Of a DNA stretch of 64,000 nt, positions 55,255 to 64,000 are shown piece by piece. The stretch covers positions 4,708,734 to 4,772,733 of the forward strand of contig NC_061806.1 in the NCBI RefSeq assembly GCF_021462225.1, read 5' to 3'. Below the pieces are notes generated by a model. The model had not been told where the DNA came from. It made no database searches and saw only the letters and a list, made by a program, of their open reading frames with translations. This DNA is from Girardinichthys multiradiatus (lineage: Eukaryota > Chordata > Actinopteri > Cyprinodontiformes > Goodeidae). The position numbers were made by a program, and so were the translations under genes. How positions within the stretch are numbered: the first letter of the stretch is position 1; each line of letters begins with the position of its first letter.

Positions 55255-56517
55255 TATGCCAAACCAAAGTTTAACAAGGTTGAAATTAAATATGTTCTTA
55301 TTTATAAATTATACAGTTATAGTGATTGCCTTCTATGTATATTTTGTGCTGTTTGCCCGGAAGACCTATGCTTATTTCAGGAAGGCAGTTATTCAGCTTG
55401 TGTGTCTTCTTTGTTCTGAAGTTTTCTATTATTTTAAACTTGGAAAAACAGGCAGAGATCAAAATCTGAATGTTTACTTTAATCCAATATCAAGCCTGCA
55501 CAAAACGGTTGAATAAGCTCTCTCCGCCAGTATTTAATCAAATTTACATAATTAAGTTGTGGGTACCTTTTTCCATTTTTGTCATACTTTGCTATTATTC
55601 ATTCTAACTTAGTTTTAAAAAAAGAAATAATACACTGGAATAGAAGAATTCAACATTGTGTAAGAAATATTTAATTGACATAAAGCTTCAAGATTAAGTT
55701 GGAAATGCTGTAGGTGTCGTCCCAGGTGTAGTTATACAAATAAGTGTTTTCAGGGCATGTGTGTTCCTGACCTAGTGGACATTGTCTTCCTGGTAAATCT
55801 GATCCTTCCAGCTCGTGTGTGAGCAGCAGCTTATCAGCTCCAGCCAGAGTTGCCCTCGCTACCAACCACCTCCATCGCCTGAGAGGAAAATAAATTGCAA
55901 CCATGCAGTTAATAGAAATAAAAAATACATTGTGACAAAGTCACACAAACATTACAAATTCCACATAAAAAAGTGACTGGTAGAAGGAGTATGTGTGTTG
56001 TGTGTGCTTTCATAGGAACTTGTTGATGTGCTTCGCTGTGCTGGGTATCATGCAGTAGTTTAAAATGCTTCTCATGATGAACAGCTAAGGTGTTTCTTGT
56101 CCTCTGCCATAAAGCCAAGCAAACATTTATTCTGTTTGAATTACAATGACAGGGTCATGATTTGTTTATTGAATTTCTGACAATTACGTTTCTATCTGTG
56201 GAAGGTAATAATAGAGTAAATGATCTTTTGCTTCATTCTGCTCCTGGAAGGGAAAATTGATCTGTTGTACTCTAAAATTGTATGGAAAAATCATATCCTC
56301 AAGCACTCATACACAGCTATTTTACATTGTTGTTAAACAGGTACAACAAAGCAGGATATCTGTGATATGATAAATTAGCTTCTGGTAAGGCTGTGTGTAA
56401 TCTATTTTGTATGAAAAAGAAAAGGTGGAATTAAGGAGGGTGCTCCAACTTCTGGTACTCATTAAAAAAAGTGCTGAGTTCTAACAACTATTGCATCATC
56501 TGTTTAGAAGATTTCTT
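55255..56517. other. No gene recognised
   Basis: Frames of up to 132 codons (55118-55516 +) overlap the Tc1-F end and lack a known motif. Otherwise AT-rich. Confidence 0.35.
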
Positions 56518-56812
56518 CTCTTCCAGCGGATCCAACTCATCACCAGGTGGTGATCAGTGGAAAGCCTTAGCCCCTCTCTTCACCCGAGTGTCCAAAACAT
56601 GTGGCCGAAGGTCTGACGACAAGACAACAATGTTCAACATCGATCTCCTGACTAGGCTGTTCTGGTGCACTGATGAACACCCTTATGCTTGAACGGTTTA
56701 TTCATTATGGACAATCCGTGACTAGCACAGAAGTCCAATAATAAAACACCACTTGGATTCAGATCGGGGAGGCCCTTCCTCCCGATCACGCCTCTCCTGG
56801 AAATGAAGTTAA
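56518..56812 (-). pseudogene. APE endonuclease fragment of another LINE
   Basis: The - strand reads [20 protein letters not shown] followed by [20 protein letters not shown], then, after frame changes, WTLG-type and STDHHLV segments. That is the middle and end of an APE-type LINE endonuclease, with the S/T-D-H-H active site near the left end. Both ends are cut; the LINE class is not L2 or L1 by its motifs and remains open. Confidence 0.7.
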
Positions 56813-58110
56813 GTTAGTCTTGAAACTAACTTAGGCAAAGTCTGCAAACTTTTAGACAACCATTCACAATGCAAGATCAGATAAAATATTATTTTAATAA
56901 AATAATGTTTTAAATAATGATCTGCTGAATAAAACCAACCTTCTGGATGACTAATTCTCAACAGTGTCTCATTAGCTTCCTTTACTTATTGAAATAATAT
57001 ATATATTAAGGGAATATTTTGGAAAGAGCCAAATCTTTCTGGTGAAATGGGGCTTAATGGGTTTTACTTAGTTATCAGATTTAGTAAAATAATGTTTAGG
57101 GACTATTATTCACTAGCTTGAAAACTAACAACCTTCCTGTTAAATATTTTGTAGCAGCAAGCACGTGTTCTTACCTGTTAGTGTCGAGCTAACAAAAGAA
57201 GGTGATAGCTTAGCACCAGAAACAAACACATACCTTTAAAATACCTCGGTTAATATAAGGGTTAAAATGCATAAGCGCGGACGGCACGTTATGAGCAATC
57301 TTCTGTGTTTAAAATCACCCTTGAAGTAAAGTTTGACTTAACTTTAAAAACACAAACACAGAACACAAACAGGGCACGTGTGCTGCAGATAGCCTGCTAG
57401 CACTAAGATAGCCGAGTTTTACACAAACAAAACCAAACTTCATAAGATGAAAAACACTTAGATCATTTCAATCTAAATCTTTCTATTATTTTTCTGCCCA
57501 AACCTAACCTCTGACCATGCTGAGGGAACGTTGTCCAAGGGGCGAAGTTTGAAGAAACGTCAACAGTCAACAAGCGGTTAGCTTTCAGCTAACCTGACCT
57601 CCGGAGCTGTGGCGTGAAAGACGGCTCGTTCTGTCCGTCAACCAGCTGTTCATTACCGTAACCACGGTGATGCGGACTGTTGTCCTTCCTTCAGACTCAG
57701 CTTGTAGAAACAGCTTCTCCACTGGGGATTTCTCTGCGACACAGTTTCAGCAGGCCTCGGAGAGAAAGTGAGCAATGCGTATACCTTAATTTCCCCTCTT
57801 TATGAATGAAATCACCGGGTACACAAACAGTGCTTCACTCATACTTAACTTGTGCATATGATCGTGTTATCTCATGACACTCTTGGATCCAGTTTGAAGA
57901 GTTTATGTCTTTTTGCCAGCAAAAGACATTAGCGCGCTGGGCCTCTACTGACCGGTCCACTAGAGGCCGTGTGGAAAGAGAGTGGATGTAGCAACAGCTG
58001 TGCTTTTATTTGGGTAGTGGCGTCACAAGAGGTCCGCAGTTATCCCGTTTCCTGGCTGTGCCGGAAAAAGGTTAATGAGTTTAATGTTGATATCCATGGC
58101 TGGGTCCCAA
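56813..58110 (-). other. Unassigned; possible large LTR (-)
   Basis: No coding signal. At 58100-58111 GGGTCCCAACA would be, on the - strand, TGTTGGGACCC, an LTR-like start, and it lies directly next to an interrupted LINE endonuclease fragment. Read that way an AATAAAAG is near 58000 and the segment is GC-richer than the surroundings. No matching CA end or target duplication was found. Confidence 0.25.
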
Positions 58111-58212
58111 CATTGTCTATCCCTTCTTGAACTATCATATCCTTTAATGACAAAATCTAACCATGTCTCCTGTATACAAATGACCTCTGGTTTCTCTTCA
58201 AATACATCAATA
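58111..58212 (-). pseudogene. Short LINE endonuclease fragment
   Basis: On the - strand GYIDVFEEKPEVICIQETWL then DFVIKGYDSSRRDRQ, the N-terminal ETWL block of an APE-type endonuclease. About 34 codons, open, cut at both sides (repeat A to the right, unassigned DNA to the left). Confidence 0.65.
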
Positions 58213-58865
58213 TAACCTTTTTTTTTTTTTTTGACTGTGTCCTGTCCAGCAGAGTGGCAGTCAGAATTGTTGTCTCAGTGCCAAGACAAAGCCCAAAATA
58301 TTTTCTTTCACAAGTGGAGAATTACAGCTAACACTTTAAAGCTCTGCTTGATATTTATAAAGATTTATAAAAATTATTTATTCGAAACTGCTTTCGGATT
58401 ATTTAAATTTTTACAGACAAGGAGACAGAAATGGAAATGAAAAAAAAGAAGTGCAAAAAAGAGAAAGGTGGGGCAAAAAGAAAAAAAGGGAAGAGAAGGA
58501 GAAAATAATGGCGGAAAGAAAGAAGGATGAAGAGAATACAAGATAACACCCTGCTTGCTTCTACACCTGCAGAAACATTTATATTACCGAAAGTGCACGG
58601 TACTTGTCAATGCAAGATGTATTTAGTAGTAAATATGGCTGAATACAGAACATTTATGTATCACCTGAATCTAAACACCTGTGGGTCTGAGTGTGAACGC
58701 ACTTGTGTATGCAAGGTTTCTCCATAAAAATATGCAACAGTGAGTGTGAGGAGCCAGAGACCTGCCCCCCTGGACCTGGGACAGATACGGAGGAGATCCG
58801 AGCCACAGACATCCAAAGGCCCCCCAGAGCACAGGAACCCCAGGAGTACTACTACTACTAATATT
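58213..58865 (-). mobile_element. Repeat A copy 5
   Basis: T13-type run then GACTGTGTCCTGTCCAGCAG, the usual purine-rich middle and TCTCCATAAAAATATGCAAC; it ends soon after, so only the 3' part is present. Confidence 0.65.
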
Positions 58866-58878
58866 TTATATATATATA

Positions 58879-60224
58879 CAGTACAGACCAAAACTTTGGA
58901 CACACATTCTCATTGAAAGAGTTTTCTTTATTTTCATGACTACGAATATTGTAGCTTCACACTGAAGGCATCAAAACTATGAATTAACACATGTGGAATT
59001 ATATACTGAACAAAAAAGTGTGAAACAACTCAAAATATGTCTTATATTCTATGTCTCAATCAGTCTTGAAGGAGTTCCCAGAGATGCTTAGCACTTGTTG
59101 GCCCTTTTCCCTTCACTCTGCGGTCCAGCTCACCCCAAACCATCTCGATTAGGTTCAGGTCCAGTGACTGTGGAGGCCAGCTCATCTGGCGTAGCACCCC
59201 ATCATTCTCCTTGGTCAAAAAGCCCTTACACAGCCTGGAGGTGTGTTTGGGGTCATTGTCCAGTTGAAAAACTAAATGATGGTCCAACTAAAAGCAAACC
59301 GGATGGAATAGCGTGCCACTGCAAGATGCTGTCGTAGCCATGCTGGTTCAGTAGGCCTTCAATTTTGAATAAATCCCCAACAGTGTCACCAGCAAAGCAC
59401 CACACACCATCACACCTCCTCCTCCATGCTTCATGGTGGGAACTAGACATATACAGTCCATCTATTCACCTCTTCTGCACCGCACAAAGACACGGTGGTT
59501 GGAACCAAAGATCTCAAACTGGGACTCATCAGACCAAAGCACAGAATTCCACTGGTCTAATGTCCATTCCTTGTGTTTTCCTATCAGCTATTTTACCATG
59601 AAGGCCTGATTCACAGTCTCCTCTTAACAGTTGTTCTAGAGATGTGTCTGCTGCTAGAACTCTGTGTGGCATTGACCTGTTCGCTAATCTGAGCTGCTGT
59701 TAACCTGCGGTTTCTGAGGCTGGTGACTCAGATGAACTTATCGTCCACAGCAGAGGTGACTCTTGGTCTTCCTTTCCTGGGGCGGTCCTCATGTGAGCCA
59801 GTTTTTTTGTAGCACTTGATGGTTTTTGCAACTGCACTTGGGGACACTTTCACAGTTTTCCCAATTGTTCGGACTAAATGATCTTCATTTCTTAAATTAA
59901 TGATGGCCACTCGTTTTTCTTTACCTTTTCTTGCCATGATATAAATTCTAACAGTCAATTCAGTAGGACTATCAGCTGTGTACTGTATCCACCTCCTGCA
60001 CAACACAACTGGACCCAACCCCATTTGTAAGGCTTGAAATCCCACTTATTAAGCCTGACAGGGCACACCTGTGAAGTGAAAACCATTTCTGGTGACTACC
60101 TCTTGAAGCTCATCAACAGAATGCCAAGAGTGTGCATAGCAGTAATCAAAGCAAAAGGTGGCTACTTTGAAGAACCTACAATATAAGACATATTTTGAGT
60201 TGTTTCACACTTTTTTGTTCAGTA
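58879..60224 (-). mobile_element. Tc1/mariner element B, copy 2, right end missing
   Basis: Left terminus CAGTACAGACCAAAACTTTG next to TATA. It lacks ~110 bases matching 18726-18870 and ends at GTTCAGTATA, where copy 1 continues another ~120 bases. Tc1-C begins at that point. Confidence 0.88.
59060..59937 (-). pseudogene. Tc1-B copy 2 transposase, several frameshifts
   Basis: Start MARKGKEKRVAIINLRNE (59937; five residues shorter than copy 1), TIGKTVKVSPSAVAKTIKCY, then frame breaks; a later frame gives FQLDNDPKHTSRLCKGF and LDLNLIEMVWGELDRRV, in which the usual Pro of DLNPIE is Leu. The first catalytic Asp region (59530) is still readable. More decayed than copy 1. Confidence 0.85.
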
Positions 60225-60226
60225 TA

Positions 60227-61714
60227 CAGGTCCTTCTCAAAATATTAGCATATTGTGATAAAGTTCATTATTTTCCATAATGTCATGATGAAAATTTAAC
60301 ATTCATATATTTTAGATTCATTGCACACTAACTGAAATATTTCAGGTCTTTTATTGTCTTAATACGGATGATTGTGGCATACAGCTCATGAAAACCCAAA
60401 ATTCCTATCTCACAAAATTAGCATATTTCATCCGACCAAAAAAAGAAAAGTGTTTTTAATACAAAAAATGTCAACCTTCAAATAATCATGTACAGTTATG
60501 CACTCAATACTTGGTCGGGAATCCTTTGGCAGAAATGACTGCTTCAATGCGGCGTGGCATGGAGGCAATTAGCCTGTGGCACTGCTGAGGTCTTATGGAG
60601 GCCCAGGATGCTTCGATAGCAGCCTTTAGCTCATTCAGAGTGTTGGGTCTTGAGTCTCTCAACGTTCTCTTCACAATATCCCACAGATTCTCTATGGGGT
60701 TCAGGTCAGGAGAGTTGGCGGGCCAATTGAGCACAGTGATACCATGGTCAGTAAACCATTTACCAGTGGTTTTTGCACTGTGAGCAGGTGCCAGGTCGTG
60801 CTGAAAAATGAAATCTTCATCTCCATAAAGTATTTCAGCAGATGGAAGCATGAAGTGCTCCAAAATCTCCTGATAGCTAGCTGCATTGACCCTGCCCTTG
60901 ATAAAACACAGTGGACCCACACCAGCAGCTGACACGGCACCCCAGACCATCACTGACTGTGGGTACTTGATACTGGACTTCTGGCATTTTGGCATTTCCT
61001 TCTCCCCAGTCTTCCTCCAGACTCTGGCACCTTGATTTCCGAATGACATGCAGAATTTGCTTTCATCCGAAAAAAGTACTTTGGACCACTGAGCAACAGT
61101 CCAGTGCTGCTTCTCTGTAGCCCAGGTCAGGCGCTTCTGCTGCTGTTTCTGGTTCAAAAGTGGCTTGACCTGGGGAATGCGGCACCTGTAGCCCATTTCC
61201 TGCACACGCCTGTGCACGGTGGCTCTGGATGTTTCTACTCCAGACTCAGTCCACTGCTTCCGCAGGTCCCCCAAGGTCTCTGGGAACAGCCTATTCGTTC
61301 AGAAATTTCTTTCTGTGTCTTACCCTCTTGCTTGAGGGTGTCAATAGTGGCCTTCTGGACAGCAGTCAGGTCGGAAGTCTTACACATGATTGGGGTTTTG
61401 ATTGATGAACCAGGCTGGGAGTTTTAAAGGCCTCAGGAATCTTTTGCAGGTGTTTAGAGTTAACTCGTTGATTCAGATGATTAGGTTCATAGCTCGTTAG
61501 AGACCCTTTTAATGATATGCTAATTTTGTGAGATAGGAATTTTGGGTTTTCTTGAGCTGTATGCCAAAATCATCCGTATTAAGACAATAAAAGACCTGAA
61601 ATATGTCAGTTAGTGTGCAATGAATCTAAAATATATGAATGTAAAATTTTCATCATGACATTATGGAAAATAATGAACTTTATCACAATATGCTAATATT
61701 TTGAGAAGGACCTG
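60227..61714 (-). mobile_element. Tc1/mariner element C, nearly complete
   Basis: CAGGTCCTTCTCAAAATATT and its reverse complement at the other end, with TA at 60225-60226 and 61715-61716. Terminal inverted repeats extend about 205 bases (to ~60432 and from ~61509), long for Tc1. It contains one transposase gene on the - strand. Confidence 0.95.
60504..61387 (-). pseudogene. Tc1-C transposase: intact catalytic domain, deletion in DNA-binding domain
   Basis: The original start is at 61387 (MCKTSDLTAVQKATIDTLKQ, then GKTQKEISERIGCSQ). After CSQ the frame shifts at a deletion of roughly 100 bases that would hold the rest of the helix-turn-helix and the GRKR-type hook. From 61274 to 60504 there is a 256-codon open frame: GDLRKQWTESGVETSRATVH, VLFSDESKFCMSFGNQG (first Asp), FIFQHDLAPAHSAKTTGKWF (second Asp), NSPDLNPIENLWDIVKR (Glu), and the usual C-terminus VISAKGFPTKY. 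The catalytic triad is complete. This gene is the best preserved in the window, but the DNA-binding part is broken. Confidence 0.93.
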
Positions 61715-62625
61715 TATTTATTCAAATTGGTTAAAATGTTTTTTGTCTAAGGAAACCCAGCAGATTGCATCGAGTCAGTGACTTGTAGCAGTCGCTCCTC
61801 CTGGATGAGCATGTAGTGACAGTGGACAGTCACTGGCGTTGACTTTGCAGCAATCCCTCATACTGAGCTTGCATGTAGTGACAGTGGAGAGGAAAAACTC
61901 CCTTTTAACAGGAAGAAACCTCCAGCAGAACCAGGCTCAGTGTGAGCGGCCATCAGCCACAACCGACTGTGGGGTTGAGAACAGAGCAGAGACACAAAAA
62001 GAACACATACGCATTGATCCAGGATAACTTTTTATGGGAAGGAAAAGTAAAATGTTAATTAATGTAGGTCCTGTAGTGGCTACATCTAGGAAAGAAATAC
62101 AGATGAATTCTGAGCCAGTTTTCAAGTTTAGAGTATGAAAGAGAACACATACAGTTAATTACAGTAAAAGCTCAGTCAGTAGCTATCTAGGAGAAAAATA
62201 GGGTTAAACACTGAAAGACAAGGCCAAGTGTATCATCGCTAGAGGGTAAGCATTAAGTTGTTGGCAGGAGAAGATTAGACGATGTCCCCCTCCATGAAGG
62301 TGTCACAGGTAGACGTCAGGCCAGGTGTAGCTTCTAGGAAAAGAAAAGAGAGAGAACTTAAAGTTAAAAGCTGAAATAACAGCAAATAACACAAAATTGG
62401 AGAGTAGTATGAGAATGTAGCAAAGAGAGTGAAAATTGTCATCAGGTCATCAAGCAGTCTAAGCCTATAGCAGCATAACTACAGAGATAGCTTAGGATAA
62501 CCTAAGCCACTCTAAGTATAAGCTTTATAAAAAAGGAAAGTTTTAAAAGTAGACAGGGTGTCTGTCTCACGGACTAAAACTGGGAGCTGGTTCCACAGGA
62601 GAGGAACCTGATAACTAAAGGATCT

Positions 62626-63131
62626 TGTTGGAATAATTGAATATATGTATCTTATATATTTTCCTTTTCTTTAACTTGACTATTTGATCTTATAACCTTT
62701 CATGATGTATGTGTGAGTAAGGATGTGATGAGTGTGTCTGCAGGCAAGGATCAAAGGTGGAGCTGGAAAGGAAGCAGTCACAGTTGAGGAGGGCATAAAG
62801 ATGAAGGCTGATTGTGTTGAACAGATCACACAACTGATTTTAAGGATGGGGGAGACTGTGGAAGTGTGTTGTTACAAGATAATGGTGTTTATGACTTGTT
62901 TACGATGCAGCTGTTTTTCGCATCCTTAGAGAGCGACATTTATTGTAACCAGGGACCCCCAAAGATAATAAAAAGAGAGGTACGGACAGATGGATTTCAG
63001 AGCGGTAGGAGATTTGTAACTGAAAAGCACATCTCTGTCCGTTCTCCTTGCAGCGAGTTGAAATAACTAATTATTTGTCTTTCTCTTCTTTTTGTGATGT
63101 TATAAGTATTTTAGGTTGTTTGAACCTGACA
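62626..63131 (+). repeat. Solo LTR of the ERV family (506 bp)
   Basis: TGTTGGAATAATTGAATATA to GAACCTGACA, with GATCT at 62621-62625 and 63132-63136. Matches 6955-7461 along its length, with the same AATAAAAAGAGAGG block. Confidence 0.95.
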
Positions 63132-63136
63132 GATCT

Positions 63137-64000
63137 GCCTCCCATTCTACTTCTAGAAACTCTAGGAACCACCAGTAAACCTGCAGTCTGTGAACGAAGT
63201 GCTCTGTTAGGAACTTATGGAACAATCAGATCTCTGATGTATGATGGAGCTAGATCATTAAGGGCTTTACATGTGAGAAGGAGAATTTTAAATTCTATTC
63301 TGGATTTATCAGGGAGCCAATGAAGGGAAGGTAAAATAGGAGAAATATGATCTCTCTTTTTAACTTTCATTAGAAATCTTGCTGCAGCATTTTGGATCAG
63401 CTGAAGGCTTTTAACTGCATTCTGTGGACATCCTGATAGTGAAAGAGTCGGAGTAACAAATGCATGGACTATTTTTTTATTGTGACTCCTCAATAGGATA
63501 TTTCTAATTTTGACAACGTTCCGGAGGTGAAAGAAGGAAATCCTAGAAACTTGTTTAATATGGAATTTAAATGACAATTCCTGGTCAAAAATCACATCAA
63601 GGTTTTTTACTTTATTACCGGAGGTCAATGTAATGCCATCCAGATTAAGTGATTGACTAAGCAGTTTCTATTTCATAGATTCTGGTCCAAAGACGACGTC
63701 TGTCTTGTCTGAATGTAGAAGCAGAAAATTTAAAGTCATCCAAGTTTTTATGTCTTCAACACATGCTTGTAGTCTATCTAACTGGTTGAGCTCATCGGGA
63801 TTTATGGATAAGTAAAGCTGAGTATCATCAGCGTAACTGTGAACATTTATCCTATGTAGCCTGTGAATTTTACCTATTGGAAGCATATATATAGTGAAAA
63901 GAATTGGCCCAAGTACTGAACCCTGTGGTACTCCACAAGTAACCCTGGAGTTTAAAGATGATTTGTCATTTACATGAACAAACTGGAATCTGTCAGACAA
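63137..64000 (-). pseudogene. LINE-L ORF2 RT, catalytic part to C-terminus
   Basis: Two - strand frames. 64000-63668: VNDKSSLNSRVTCGVPQGSV, LGPILFTIYM, and INVHSYADDTQLYLS with the catalytic YADD, then WMTLNFLLLHSDKTDVVFGP. 63628-63215: VKNLDVIFDQELSFKFHIKQ, LIQNAAARFLMKVKKRDH and LPSLHWLPDKSRIEFKILL. One stop or frame change near 63640-63670 separates them. Motifs are typical of L2-clade LINEs; the active-site residues are intact. Confidence 0.9.

Larger units (their letters stand above)
61717..64000 (-). mobile_element. LINE-L (L2-type) copy, - strand, running off the right edge
   Basis: From left: 3' UTR (61717-62620, matching 41689-43355), a solo ERV LTR, then ORF2. The 5' part lies beyond the window. 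Confidence 0.85.

Noticed and set aside
55118..55516. 132-codon + strand hydrophobic frame
   Set aside because: Begins inside the end of Tc1-F and its hydrophobicity reflects T-rich sequence.
1..64000. tRNA, rRNA, CRISPR arrays, phage or bacterial operons
   Set aside because: None seen; direct repeats found are microsatellites, duplications or transposon copies, and the gene content is that of vertebrate mobile elements.

Overview
This is eukaryotic nuclear DNA, almost certainly from a teleost fish (perhaps a percomorph such as a cyprinodontiform; this finer placement is inference). It is AT-rich, has no continuous host open reading frames, and is built mostly of nested mobile elements of kinds typical of fish: Tc1/mariner transposons, L2/Rex1-, L1- and other APE-type LINEs, Ty3/gypsy remnants and gammaretrovirus-like endogenous retroviruses (ERVs). 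No rRNA, tRNA, CRISPR or bacterial operon structure was seen. Only a few short segments look like host exons: a cluster near 1.15-1.65 kb and 6.11-6.21 kb on the + strand, and one 118-nt exon at 33.77-33.89 kb on the - strand. None could be named with confidence.

Layout. 1-6.95 kb: mostly unique DNA with possible host exons, a LINE fragment flanked by its own inverted 3' end (2.35-3.49 kb) and a Tc1 remnant. 6.95-13.81 kb: ERV copy 1 (+), with 5' LTR, tRNA-Tyr-type primer site, repeat-rich leader, gag, protease, RT/RNase H, integrase and partial env; a solo LTR of another family sits in its gag. 13.8-17.1 kb: L2-type LINE (-) with an SGNH-esterase ORF1 and APE/RT ORF2, carrying a solo LTR. 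17.1-20.2 kb: two abutting Tc1 transposons. 20.28-22.35 kb: L1 3' end (with a solo LTR), then pieces of two other LINEs. 22.3-24.8 kb: a large LTR and unassigned DNA. 24.8-32.6 kb: unclassified repeat A interrupted by ERV copy 2 (-). 32.6-46.9 kb: common fish short repeats, LINE pieces, repeat A copies, a collapsed Ty3/gypsy element and several LTRs. 46.9-58.9 kb: more Tc1 relics, repeat A, a Rex1-type LINE with a perfect 36-bp hairpin, and LINE endonuclease fragments. 58.9-64 kb: Tc1 element B, the best preserved Tc1 element (C), and an L2 LINE with a solo LTR of the ERV family, running off the right edge.

The most interesting result concerns the ERV family. The two copies stand in opposite orientation and have different flanks, yet they share two in-frame stop codons upstream of RT and an identical deletion that removes the end of the integrase core. 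Copy 2 has nearly identical LTRs over the part that remains (about three transitions in 257 bases, counted by eye). This suggests a lineage that was already defective and was copied in trans. Copy 1 also has a UGA-CUA-G context at the gag/protease boundary, the known strong stop-readthrough motif, and a leader built of ~58-bp hairpin-forming repeats that is recognisable in both copies.

Several insertions are proved inside the window by target-site duplications and by uninterrupted sister copies: GTAA for the LTR in gag, AAGG for the 1.29-kb LTR, GATCT for the solo ERV LTR, and ACAAG and GGACT for the two ~397-bp LTRs. Comparisons were made by eye, so boundaries marked approximate may be off by tens of bases.
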